Notes under the pieces: generated by a model | The model's database searches: none | Seen by the model: only the letters and a program-made list of their open reading frames with translations | Told to the model about the DNA's origin: nothing | Shown here: piece after piece, positions 1-12,900 of the stretch | How positions within the stretch are numbered: position 1 is the stretch's first letter | Layout: each line of letters opens with the position of its first letter | Program-made: the position numbers and the translations under genes | DNA from: Dendrobium chrysotoxum | Taxonomy: Eukaryota > Streptophyta > Magnoliopsida > Asparagales > Orchidaceae | NCBI GenBank assembly: GCA_019925795.1 | Contig: CM034305.1 | Span: 69,862,573 to 69,926,572 of the forward strand | Reading direction: 5' to 3' | Length of the DNA stretch: 64,000 nucleotides

Positions 1-2605
1 TAATATATGAAGTTTTGATTTGGAGTCAAAGGGCTTATTTGCATGGGGCTATAATGGATTAGATTGCGAAGATTAGGTGGTGGGAGATGAATTATGGTTG
101 TTGGATATAGGGAGGCTTCCAAACCATTTGCATTCAAATTTGGGGCTTAGCGGAAGGGTGAATAGGGGCTTTTAGGAATGCTGAAACTATAGAGTAGTTT
201 CCTTATGAGTGATTGAAGAAATCTTCGAGGGAGATTGATAAAGATTATAACTTCCCCCAAGAAGCTCCAAGAGAGCACAAAGACTTCTCAAACTCCAGAA
301 TTTTTTCAAGCATCCAAAACTAATTTTTCATTCATTCGTACTCTTATTCTTAGCCTAATATAACCCATTCAAAATGCAAATAATTTTGGAGGGGGAATCT
401 TTGTGAAGATGAAAGTGGCCGATAAGGAGAAAAGGTGGATACAAACATTTATGACAAAATCATTCCACCAATGCATGACCACAACTTCATCTCATTCTAG
501 AAACTCTTTTACAACTCATGCATGCTTACATCATTACATAAAAAAGAAAATACATTTTTCAAAAGTCAAAATGTGAATTAAAAGTTAAGCATCCTTTATG
601 ATAATAATTTGGGCTTGCGCTTGTCTTGGGATCTTTTCCAAGGTATTTGAGAATTTCTTTGGACTTTCTCTTTACTTTTTTATTTTCCCCCTTATCTCTT
701 AATGGCTCTCCAAATCATATGCTTGAGTTTCTTGATGTTCTACATTAAGGTGCTTTTGAAGAGGCTACAAATTCTAGTGTTGATGATATTTGTTGTACTA
801 AGTCGGTTAGCTCCAAAAAATGATGCATCATTCATATGCGCATATTTTGTTTTATTATTTTGAATTGGATATTGTTGTTACTCTTTTCTTGAGATTTTTA
901 ACAATTCATAGACAATGTTGATATTGACAAGATATATGACAATATTTAATGAATGGTAATGTTGATGTGTTATGGACAAATGTCAATTGATGCATGCGAT
1001 AAAATTTTGAACTTAATTGTAATTAATAATGCTTATTTTTTTGTTAATTTTAAGCTTTTTATTGTTAAGTATACGATAATATACTTCAGTGTTAGATGTT
1101 TTTATTAGAAAATATTGGTATATTTAACCAGACCTTTTATATTAATAATTTATAAAAGATAACATTGTTTCCATAGTTTGTCATATCCTATTTTTTACAA
1201 TAATGTTATGTTATTATGTTCACTTTGTGTCGTGCCCATGTCTTATGCAGGTGTTTGTACTTCATAGGCCGTTTACCTTTGGACTCCATTCTTTGGGCAA
1301 ACACCTAAGGATTTCATGAACAAGATCTTTGTTTCTGTAGTCCACCAGGCGAATATTCAGAATGTTAACAATGTTCATAAATGCAGCATAGAATGGTGAT
1401 AGCCATGATAGGCACTTGTATTTGATTTGATGCTGGTTTGATAATGCCCATCACTTGCTATTAGGTGATAACCTATGACAGGCCTGAAAGTTGAAAACAA
1501 CCTCATTTACTTTATTTTGATCAGTAGATTAAACCGATGCCATGAATGCATAGAGTGCCGGTAAGATAAAGAGACAGAATCATGTAGTAGAACAAATGGA
1601 AAGAAAGTGGAAAGCAGAAGAGCTATACATGAAATGCTAACAGTATTTGATGTGGCGATACATTAGCAACAGAGCACAACATTCCTGAGAGTTTTATGTA
1701 GGGTAGATTACATGTGGGTTCATGAGATGTAGGGCGTAGCTTCGCGTTGAACCACACTTTTTAAAATTCTTTACTTTAGTCTCTAGTGCCTTTTGAGATT
1801 TTAATTTGTATCTGAAATGGTATTCTGATCTTCATAGCCTTTCTTGATAATGGCTTTTTAGCTTACCTAACACATTACAGGACTAAAATTTGAAAGCTTG
1901 ATTTTTTTTTGACCCAATATATCCATCTTTTTAATTGTGGAAATATTTTGTTGTTGGTGTTGGCTATCTTCAGTGACATGGACAAGGGGACCCACCGGTG
2001 GATTATAGAAATGGAGTAGCTTGTACGGATGGTAATGATGTGCATTAGAACAGGATAGAAATAAACAAAGTAGATGGCAACAAGATGCATATATCCTGGT
2101 ATTTGGATAACTGGCTCTTCACCTTCCTTCTTGGCTTAATGGAACAAGCTCATTGTCCCTAGCTCATCAGTTTGAGCAAGCTTGCATAGATTCATGCTTC
2201 CATAGTGACCACACCGGTGATTTTGGGTGCTCCCAATAACAGCTTAAGAGAGAAAGGAGATAGGACATATGGGAAGGATGTTTCTAACATTTTGCTTTCA
2301 ATTAATAACTTTGTTGATTGAATGACCTGCCTTTTGCTAAGTGGGGGATCTAAATGGGCTGTTTTTAAAAAGTGGACGAACCACATATATCTGTGGATCT
2401 ATGTGTAATTTACCTAAAATAATCAATGTCTTAATTTTTGGAGTTAAGCAATTGAGAAAAATTTACATCGCGTACAAGCTTAATTATCTTTTTTTTTTTG
2501 GTCTTTCTGACTTTGGTTTTTTTCTTGAGGCATGTTTAGTTAATGGGAAAATTTTGTTCAGTCTTTCCTGAGTTTTGAGAGTATTTCATTGATGTGCTTC
2601 TGTAG
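1..2605. other. Left flank, probably intronic sequence of the FAD-monooxygenase gene
   Basis: AT-rich non-coding sequence before the first certain exon. No open reading frame longer than about 70 codons here resembles a known protein and no element termini were recognised. Because the first certain exon (from 2606) starts in the middle of a protein, this stretch must be mainly intron, and the N-terminal exons must lie here in small pieces or to the left of the window. One weak exon candidate is listed separately at 1268-1330. Confidence 0.5.
1268..1330 (+). CDS. Possible small exon of the FAD-monooxygenase gene
   Basis: A 63-bp open stretch lies between an AG (1266-1267) and a GT (1331-1332). 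It is phase 0 at both ends, so it joins in frame to the exon starting at 2606. The peptide contains TPFFGQTPKDF, which loosely resembles the Pro-aromatic-aromatic...Gln...Asp-Phe stretch usually found just before the Val-Cys-Glu start of the next exon in plant members of this family. The resemblance is judged from memory, and the splice signals are weak (GTTTCT donor). It could be chance. Confidence 0.2.
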
Positions 2606-2780
2606 GTCTGTGAAGAAATCATTTTTAAGCTGGTTGGATGGAAGCTTGACGATGTTGAGGTTAAAGACATAAAACCATGGGCGATGCATGCTGAAGTTGC
2701 TGAGAAATATGTTTCATGCAATGACAGAGTAATACTTGTTGGCGATGCTGCTCATCGCTTCCCACCAGCTGGTGGTTTTG
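2606..2780 (+). CDS. FAD-monooxygenase exon: GD motif of the FAD site
   Basis: Acceptor TTCTGTAG ends at 2605 and the donor GTTAGT starts at 2781. The 175 bp begin in phase 0 with Val-Cys-Glu-Glu and end one base into a Gly codon. The exon encodes a conserved Lys-Pro-Trp segment, an Asn-Asp-Arg-Val-Ile-Leu strand and the GDAAHRFPPAGGFG loop that contacts the FAD ribityl/pyrophosphate in PHBH-fold enzymes. The split Gly codon is completed 31 kb downstream. Confidence 0.9.
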
Positions 2781-3853
2781 GTTAGTTATCCAGTTGTTTT
2801 ATTATTATTATTATTTTTTCTTTTTGACACACCTACTTGGTTTTAGCTAGGTATTACCTAATCATTTTCCTTAGCAAATTTTTCTTAACTTGACCCATAT
2901 ATGGCGAATTGCCTTATTTATAGCATTACCCTGCCTGGGTTCGTTCAAAAAAATTCTATTAGGAGCACACAAAGGAATGATTATTATGAAGTTATTCTAA
3001 ATACAATGATGTAGGGATACCATTGAAAAGTTAGGCATGGGTCTCATCACGAGTAACTCCTATGGAAACGCTTTAAGATTTCATTACATATTTGATGCTC
3101 CGTACTAGAACGAGCTCAACCTTTGAAGTCTATGCAAATGCGTTCTGTGAATATCGAATGCTTAGTTTTACTTATATTTGGGGCATGTTTCACCATTATT
3201 ACTTTATGTATATTGCCGACTTTTTAGCCCATTTATCATCAATAATATGGACATTGGTCATTCTCGGTCTTGAACAGCTTGGTAGCCTTTTTTATTCCAT
3301 TGACATTTCGCTGTCTTGTTACATTTCATTTACTAGTAGCTGCTTTGTTGGTATAGTCGTTTTGAGTGTAATGAACGCTTTTTTTATTACCAGTTAAGTA
3401 TGCATGCGTTCCAAGTGCATGAAACTAATATTAATTCGGATAGGAAAGATGTTGACCCACTCAGCAAATAAAAAAAAAAAAAAAAGAAAAATATGGACGC
3501 ATACCTACTGTTATCTGGTGCCCATCCCCTGTTCTCTGCTGATGTCCTGACAAAATCTCGCCACAGTCAGTGATCCATCGCTCTGCAGACGGCGCCGAAG
3601 TCAGAATCGCCCATACCCACGCGTCGAAGACTCAGCCTCCCGCTTGCGTTAAAAGGAGACACTCACACGCAAAGCTTTAGCACTCGAACTTCCCCTCTCG
3701 CTACTCTTCCCAACTCCATCCGAACTTCTCCTCTCCCGCTGAAACCTCTGCCTCCAATCCCTGTCCGACTGTAATCCCAGCTTCCGATATCCTCACCCAC
3801 GACCACTGCAGTCCGACGCCGCCTCTGTAAACCGCAAGCCATCCGATTCCTTC

Positions 3854-3913
<60 letters not shown>

Positions 3914-6900
3914 CTCTCTCTACCTAGCCTCCATCCAACCGAACTCCAGCGCCTCTTCCCAAGCATCGTCCCTCTGATCTCCTCAGTAATCTCAACCCGC
4001 CTCTAGCCCTAGCCGACCCATTTGAAGTGCCGAAGCTCTTCCCATCGCCCTCTCTGTCTTGGCCGACATCTCCCTGCTTCCAAGCCACCTGAACTCCAGC
4101 CCCAATCACGCCCAAATGACCTCCTGCTCTCTGCTCTCACGCCACACCCTCACTTGAACAGGCCGAACCTAAACACCCGTCCAACCTGTATACCCGAGCC
4201 CCTCTCTAGCCCATTCAGAACCCAAGTTAACCCAAGGTAATCCCTACCCCCTAATTACTGTTAATTGTATTTAGTTTTTATAATTATTATTACTTATAAT
4301 AATCATATTATGATAATTATTAATAATTATAATGATTAGGTTATAATTATTAATAATTATAATAACAATTAATTATGATAATTATGTTACCATAATTATT
4401 AATAATTATAATTATTATTAATTATAATAATTATGTTATTATTATTATTATTATAAAAAAAAGAAAAGAAAAAAAAAGAAAAGCAAAGAAGCAAAAAAAA
4501 AAAGAAAATTCAAAAAGAAAAAGAAAAGAAAAGAAAGAAAAAGAAAAGAAAAAAAAGAAAGAAATAGAAATTTTTGTGCATTGGTTCATTGTGCACATTT
4601 GATAGTGCCTACCTCGCCTGTCGTCAGGTATAAATTTCTGAACTTAAAACTCCGAGAGCCTACTTCGTTGTTTGCAGCGGACCGGAAAATCGCCTATACA
4701 CGCTTTTCTTAGCGTGGTGGGATGGGACCCCGGTGCGGTGCCTACAACGAGCGGGTAATCACCAAAAATCCTATCCTCGATGTTCGTGTCGGGCCGGCAA
4801 ACCGCCTATACACGCTTTTCTTAGCGTAGTGGGAAGGGAACCCGGTGCGACACCTACGACGAGGTGGGTAAGCCTGGTGCACGCTTTTCTTAGCGTGGCC
4901 GGGACAACTCTTAAGTACCCGTACGCGGCTCTGTACCTGCGGGGAAAACAAACTGTTCTCTTTCAATGCAGGTACCTATCGAAGACCCATACACGCTTTT
5001 CTTAGCGTGGTGGGGACAAAAACTTTACACGGCCGCGGTGTCCTCGAAAGAGGGCACCTACCATACACACTTTTCTTAGCGTGGTGGGAAAGGCCGAGTT
5101 TTCGTAATTTCCCCTAAACGGGGGAGACGCCGGGAGGTTGCCGAAATTTTGGGTGAATATAAGACTGCTTTTGGACCTAATTTGGACTCAAAGGACGTGC
5201 ACTTGTACTCAAACCTGATTCCATTTGAACAATAACATGAACTCAAAAGAATTAAATCCAAAACTCAAACATAATAAATTAAGAACCTTGACCTGAACTT
5301 GAACTTGCAAAGGACAACAGAGGACCTGAACTCCAGTGAACATTACAGGGGACTTTGTTTGGACTTGGACTTGCATTCGGATACAAAATGACTTGAAAAT
5401 GATAAAGAACGACAAAGGGTTTATATTCAAACGAACTAAGTGCAAAAGACTTGGATTTGATTTGAACTTGAATTTATAAGGACTCAATGAACTTGAACAA
5501 ACTATACGTGACATGAAGTTGACTTGAATACAATGACGAGGACTTGGAGCAGGAGCTTGTGGACATTGAATTTGATTAGAGCAACATTAAATAGAACAAT
5601 GCAGAGAGTTATAAAGAACTTTGAACATCATTTGCTACAACCTGAGGTCTTTAATGAATGATATGATTCATTCATGAGGAAGATACCAATCCAAATGCAA
5701 CTAGGACTTGTGGACTTCAGTATAACTTGCAACATACCTACAAGCAAGGATCTAATTTGAAGGGATTACAAGAAAACAAGCTCAAGTACTTAGTCTGGCG
5801 CGCATTCAAATGATTATCAAATGGATAAACAAGAGACTCATATATTTCAACTTAGCATGTTTATAATTGATTCATACATCTATCCCAGTCATGTAGGTGG
5901 GTGCTTTGGTGTAATTATAATGACTGCAAGGGTGTGAATGCAATGATATGCTTACACTCAATAATACAAGGTCTTCAATGGATAGTAGAGAATCACTATT
6001 TCAGTTGGGAGATAAATGTAATTCAATAATCTCATGTGAGCAATGATGATTGTCATGTGATGAATCTGAAAGGGTCCTTGTAAGATAAAAAAGGGTGTAA
6101 CAAACGCAATGACATTCCCAAGGAAAGCAAAGGAGGCCTAGAAGTAGTCCCTTCGTCATTAATGTAGACTAATGTGCAAGTGAGGGCATAATAGTCCACA
6201 TGTGAATGAGAGTAATGCATATGCTACACGACACTTGATTTGTATATGATCAACAAGACATCTGTAGCGTTCATATCAATCAATCAACGAGTTTGTATGT
6301 TGAAGATCAGAGGTCTTGATGAAGAGAACTATTAGTAGAGGCAACGAATGCTATGACGCTATTACAATCCCCCATCAATGTTGAATAGATACATTAATCC
6401 CTTGCGAGCAAAGGGTGATCGATTGATGATGAATGTAAATGCCTACAAGCCACGGAAAAGGACTCCTTGTGCATTCTATGTCATCTACATGGCAAATATA
6501 AAAGAGAAAGGTGGCAGATATGAGCTCCTATAAGTTGTTATAGAAGACCCGTTATACACTCAACCTATTGTCCACAAGCAAAACACAAAATGAATATATC
6601 TACCTACAGGAGTAGTGGATGTATTATGGGGACCAAAGCTACAACAAAATGCATGAGAAATGCAGTGAATGTAAGCTTCTACGAGCTTCTACCTAAAGCA
6701 GGAGATTCGTTAGTGCACTACAATCCATTTGCAGAAAGCAACCGATAGTGCACGACAATCTACTTGTATGAAAGCAGCAAACAACTCGATCCACAAGCCG
6801 CTGCAGAACGCCACCGGATCTGCAACCTTTGTAAAAACAGACAGAAGGCGTTCACAAATATTTTCTAAAATACCCCCGCACATGTGCACCTTAATTTGTA

Positions 6901-9900
6901 TTCACATAAGAACACTAAAAGGGGTAAATACAACCATACACCCGCATGGGCCCCGACAAGCGTGTTATTGGTACACACGTGATGTCTAGGAATGTTGCGC
7001 GGGTCAATAAGTGAATTCCAGTTCGAGTCCGATCCTCCTATACAGGTAGATAGGGGTCGACACGATTCGAACCATTAAATAAATATGCGGTCGCGAGGTC
7101 GACCGAGATATTTATTTTATAGTTCATATTAGGCCTTCAAGGCCTATAATCAAGAGAGTTCATTTATAAAGGCACAAAGCCTACAAAACCCGATCCTCTG
7201 TCGGCAGCTCGATAGAGTGGACAAGGTTCAACCCATAAATGTGAATGACCCCTTTTTTACCCCGATGATGGCCGTGTTGAACGCAAAACTCAACCGGAGG
7301 GGTCCATTTTAAATATTTCAAAATACCACCCAAATACTCCAAAATTCAAAAAAAAATCCAAAAATCATCAAAATCCTAAAAATATTTAAAACTGAAATCC
7401 AATCATCAATCACATAAAGCAAATCCATCCACCCTCCGCAACAGTTTGCCGAGGTGGATAAATTGAAGAATACTTCAGCTCACAAAGAGCTAATGCTTGG
7501 TCGAAAATATCACTAAAATCCATTCTCAAACAATCTTCTGCCAGCAAGGACGTGGTACGAGTCCTCTAACCGGCAGTTTCGCCGCCAAATGGCACTGCAG
7601 GATAAACGGTTATGACTCGGGGCCCTCTGAACCAGGTGGTCGCCGCCAAATGGCACCATTATATTATGGTTATGGCCAGAGCTCGTATGCTCCCCAACGG
7701 CATCAAATCCTTGAGATATGAATCAATAGGATATGATCGATAGGGCACAAAGCCCTCTGTTAGCTAAGGTGGATTCAAATTTGTCCTCTTAGACAAACAC
7801 CCATCCCAGGTCTACAAGGTACCCTTGAACGAAGCAACCCATGGCTGCCGACAAGGATCCTTCTGTCAGGTTGGGTCGACTACCTCCTCTGACTAAGTAG
7901 ACTAGGGACCACGATGGCCTGGGATGACGGAACCATGGGATCTTGATTGGGTCTATCATCCATTCCCCCACCATCTGCTTTAAGTGCAAGAGGGTGAAGA
8001 TTTCTATTTTAAATATCAAATCTTCAAATTCACTCCATTTCCTACACCCAGTCCATGCTGCTACTATATACCGGGCTCATGTATCTCTACGTATCTGATT
8101 GACGACTAGCCTTAATCGAAAGTTCTCTCTCATTATTGGGAGGGGTAATTAACTATAGGGGCTTGCACCTATAGGAAACCAGAACTCAGATCATAAAGTC
8201 CTCACAAAATGAGGGCGAAATCTCTGGGTAGTGTCTTATATACAAACCCATCTGTCTTCTAAAATTTACCCCGGAACTTAAATCGTTAAAACTCCCCCCT
8301 CGAAGAAAGCAAAAGCGGGCGGAGGCCGGGGCCGAATTTTCGGAGCCCACAGATTTCTGGCGACTCTGCTGGGGATTGGTTTCTCTTTCCATCTTTGGCT
8401 AGTCGTCTCAGTGCCATAGTAGCAGCTATTTTAACCTGCATTTAAAATTTTGAATTTCTCAAGATGATCATTCAGCGGATCAAAATTTTAAATATTCTAA
8501 AAATGATCTTTCAACAAATTTATTAAGATAACATATTTAGCAGTATTTTAAATTTGTATTATTTAAATTTGCTCGCTAATGTTATCTATTTTTGTTTTCT
8601 ATTCTGTGTAAGTCTCTGTATTTTTGAAAGTGTGGGGTGATGTATCAAATTTTGATCACTAACCCTTACCTTTCATTTATGCAGATGGATCTACAGAATG
8701 TACCAATGACTGTCCAACTAGGACGTGGAGCCAGCATTCAACTGACAAATACTCTGATCAACACTGGAAGATTAGAGCTACTATCCAGTTTGGTAGCATT
8801 GACTTTCCTGCAGTCGTTGGAAGGACTGCTACTGCTCCTACACGCGGCATTGAATATGAGGGGCATGCTAGAAGGCCCCAACTTACTGAAGCCACCACCC
8901 GTCGTGCGCATCTGCCAGTGCCACGACCTGCTGCTGAAAATCCTCGTGGGAGGATTTCTGTCTTTGAACGGCTGTCACAGCCAGGAGCTCCGGCCACCAA
9001 GAGGGTCGTAGCCGGAGGAAGGATCTCCGTGGTGATTGCAAACACCACACCTCTGCCAACAAGGTTATCTGCACCCAGGAACAACGCTTATGAGGCTTCC
9101 TCATCTGGAGGAAAACTGACGAGAAGGCAGAGGAGGAAACTGAATGCTGAGCTCCGGGCTCAGCAACAATTCTCAACCCATCCCTCCAACCTGCCGGCCC
9201 AGGAGCCTGAAGTAACCATTCTGACCCGAAATGGGTTCGCAAATCTGAAGTGAGTAAAGAGAAACAGCTCAACTGGGGAGCTGAAGAAATCATTCTGGGA
9301 CCGACAACCTGAAGTCCCAGCCCCTCCAAGAAGATATGAGCCAGAAACTCTTTCAGTCTGAGTATATCGAGTCCTGAAGACCGTGAAGGAGAGATGACTG
9401 AAAAAGAGAAGATATCAGCAACCGCTGATAGTCGAAGCCAGGAGAATTCCACCAAGAGAATGTCTGTCTCTTGATGTGGAGAAAAGAGAAAGAAGATCTG
9501 CCCAACGCGGTGAGTATCGGGGCGTGACACCTTGAACCTCAAGTTCAGGGATCCGCCGCCGAAAGGTCTGGCGGAAAGGAAAGGAAATCTGGAGGCCAAA
9601 GCCTCGCAGAGAAGAAGATAATAGAAGAAAAAGAACTGATTCGGGCGTGACATCCGGTACAGCTTCCCGGAGATCCACCCCTGTCAATAAACAACATCAA
9701 AAATGGGTCCAAAAGAAGACCCATGATGATGCCAGTCCCGACGGTAGACACTTTGGAGAATCCTCCAGGGGATCCTGTCGTTCTCTGACCCCTCCCAATA
9801 ATGAATCTAACTTCGACCGTAGCCCACGGGTTGAAGAGATCTTCCTGCCTAACCAAGAACCGGAGATCCAGTGGCGCCGCCGCTCGGAGATCCGAGTACT

Positions 9901-12900
9901 AGAAGGAGGAGATATGGAGGAAGAATATATGGAAGATATGGGAGAAGAAAATATTGAAGAATATATGAAAGAAAATCTGGTAGAAGAAAATTTAGGAGAA
10001 TATATTGAAGAAAACTTAGAAGATGTAGACAACACCTTAGACATGGAAGTGGTCTACATGGTGAGGCATATCAATGTCGATGATGAGGCCTACTACGATG
10101 ACGGTGAAGGCGATGATCATTGGCAACCGCCAGTTAGGCAAGTGTATAGACGTCATTATGAAGCTGGGTCTACCACTGGCAGAGGTGGTCATTCCCAAGG
10201 AGAAGATGAAGTTGAGGAGGTAGAAGGGAATCTCCCTGATGCCGAAAACATCACACTCACTGATATGCGACGACAGATGAGACGGCAAATGAGAGCCAAA
10301 GATAGAGAAATCTCTCAGTTGAATGAAAAGATGACGGAGATGATGACTCAAATGACAATGATGATGCAGATGATGCAAAGAAATGTTGCAGTTGGTTCTA
10401 TGCCCAATCCTCCCCCTGATCCTCCAAACTTCCAAGCGCCACAAATATCAGGAGTACGTAGAGCTCCTGAAGGTGGCAATGAAGTTAATAACATTACCCG
10501 CCAATCCACTCCGCAGAATATTGCAAGTACCTCCGAGCTTGTGACTGCTGCACAGCTTGAAGGGATCATTACAGAGAAGATTAAGACTATTATAGCCATT
10601 GATCAGGCAGAAAAATTGGTAGGAAAGGGTCGCCCGTATCCGGCAGAGTATGATCAGGTGTCATACCCGAAGGGATATTCTGTGCCAAAGTTTAATACTT
10701 TTGATGGCAATAAAAATCCTAGACAGCACCTGACACAATTCAAGGCCTCTTGCGGGAACACTGGAGGAAATGATGCTCTACTCTTCCGACAATTCGTTAG
10801 CAGTTTGATGGAAGCTGCTTTCGAATGGTATGCTGAACTACCAAATGACTCTGTAAAGACATTTGCAGAGTTAGAGAATATGTTTGTGAAGAGGTTAGCC
10901 AGTGCGACCGAGAAAATAACGATCGCTGACCTTGCTCTGAAGAAGAGAAAGAAGGAAGAATCAGTGACCAAATATATCACTCGCTGACGTAACTTGAGTA
11001 TGAAATGTGAACAACAGTTTGAAGAGGAGCATCCGTACAGTTGTTAATGGGAAACATTGACGATAAAATGCAGCCCTTCCAGTGCATGACTACTATCACC
11101 ACATTTCAGGATCTACTGGATAGAGTGGCAAAGTTCGAGAAACTGAATTTGTCAAAATCGAAAAATTATTCTGATAAGCCTAAGAAAACTAAAGCCTCAG
11201 GTGCTAGAAGAGGTGAAGCTGATTCCATATTTTTCTCCAGAGCTGATAAGGAGAAACATGTGGCGTATAATGTAGACAAAGGCAAACAGCCGATGCAATA
11301 TCAAGAAAAGCCTAAGCAAGTCTACAACCTTAACCCCCAGCTGAAGCTGATACTCGGGGGTAATGACAAACCACGAAATTATCAGGGCGGTGGAGAACGC
11401 CCGAGGCAAACAACGGGAACTGGTGATCGAACGTTCCCCTCCTTTAAAGATAAAATGAATAAAGAATATTCATTTAAAAGGGAAAGTATTGCCAAGCTGT
11501 TTCGACAGGCGTTGAAAGCGGGTTTAGAACTACCAGAGTGCAAGAGACCCGATGAGTCAAAACATAGTGGCGATCCAAACTACTGCCCGTATCATCGGGT
11601 GATGAGTCATCCAATTGAAGATTGTTATGTCTTCAAAGACTGGCTTGAAAGAAAATATCAAAGAGGAGAGCTCACATTGTCCGACAATGCACTGACTCAT
11701 CCCAGAAAAGAATCAACTCGGGTAGTTACGACTTCCTCCGTACCCCCGGTTGAAGAAAGAAAAAATGAAAAGAAGCCAGCTCAAGAAGAGCAGTAGGAGA
11801 CTGCGGTCTCCAAGAAAATTGTGAAAATGCTGAAACAGCTCGAAGGAGTTCCGGGTGTAAAATGGAAATCTCCTACGGAGCCAGTGTTAAATCTGAAGGC
11901 ATTGCCTGTGGCACAAGCATCTACTTCTAAGCAATTTTCTAACCAGATAGGCCCTTCAAAGTCTGGAAAGAAAAAGTCCTCCAAAAAGAAGACAAAACTG
12001 AAGAAGCCCAAGGAGAAGAAAACAATAACCCAAAGGGTTATAGATAGTCTGGATGAATACTACCAGACCGCAAGGCATCCTATTAGGCTTGCTGATTTGA
12101 TGTCAGAGCTTAAAATAGAGGAAGCTGAAGAAAGCAATGAAGACCCTCTTCCAGTAGAAGTATGTCGGGTTATTTCGGTAGCTCGAAATGCGCTGACAAA
12201 AGAAGAATGTACTGAAGATATACCCTCTAAATGCTGTATGATGGTGTCACCAATGGACTACAGTTCAGAGGAGGATCTGTATTTTCCAAAGATAGATGGA
12301 TCAGACCCTGACATATCATCGCAAATGGAACACGTAAATCTGGGAGGTGACTCCGAATCAACAGATGAATCTCTAGACGCGACGATGGCTGACTTGGAAG
12401 AAAACGCACAGTCAAACGAGTCTGAACAAGAGGAGATCGCTCAGGTGCAGCTAAGAAGTGGCAAGATACTACCACCTCCGCCAAAGAAGGAGACCTCCAA
12501 TAAAGATAAGGGGAAGGAGATAGTTATCAACGAAGACATTATCCACAAGGACCCCAAGAAGGACACTCCAGTCAAGGGGATAGATTATAATATCTTATCT
12601 CATCTAAAGAAGATCCCTGCCCAGCTCAGCATATACGATGCTCTGGTGATGTCTAAGGATCTTCAGGAGACTTTGATTCAGGCTCTCAAAGACCCGAAAG
12701 ATACGAAGCGTATTTTGCTGAGCGCAACCTGACTGAGGTTCTGCAAGCTCGAAATGAACCATTCATCACTTTCACTGAGGATGACATGATGCTCGGGACT
12801 GCAGACCACAATCGACCTTTGTATGTTACTGCAGAGAGTGACGATTTGGTAATCAGTCGAATTCTGATCGACCCGGGGTCCTCCATCAACCTTATGAGCT

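Larger units (their letters stand above)
3450..8351 (+). repeat. 5' LTR of the Tat/Ogre element (4902 bp)
   Basis: It begins TGTTGACCCACTCAGC and ends GGAGCCCACA. Inside, in order: a GC-rich part with a (GA)n tract, an AT-rich TAATTATTAATAA block (about 4250-4460), an A/G-rich run, five copies of an 18-bp hairpin (4699-5083), a block of GAACTTG-type imperfect repeats (about 5170-5560), and a long unique segment. It has no coding capacity. Over 5161-5560 it differs from the 3' LTR by 8 substitutions and one 1-bp indel (counted by eye), about 2%. Confidence 0.95.

Noticed and set aside
3092..3397. 101-codon plus-strand frame in the intron
   Set aside because: Hydrophobic translation without a recognisable family, next to the retrotransposon insertion and with no conserved splice context.
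4699..5083. CRISPR-like array of short palindromic repeats
   Set aside because: Repeats are 18 bp, spacing is irregular, the intervening sequence is shared between both LTRs, and no cas genes exist; it is an LTR-internal repeat.
8358..8375. Part of a tRNA gene
   Set aside because: Only the 3' complement of a tRNA is present, exactly where a primer-binding site belongs; no tRNA body follows.
8883..9653. 256-codon minus-strand open frame
   Set aside because: Antisense to the pre-gag region; no domain or conserved motif, and codon use mirrors the sense strand.
9697..10444. Minus-strand open frames of 115 and 135 codons
   Set aside because: Low-complexity Ser/Ile- and His-rich translations are shadows of the Glu/Asp/Met-rich gag frame.
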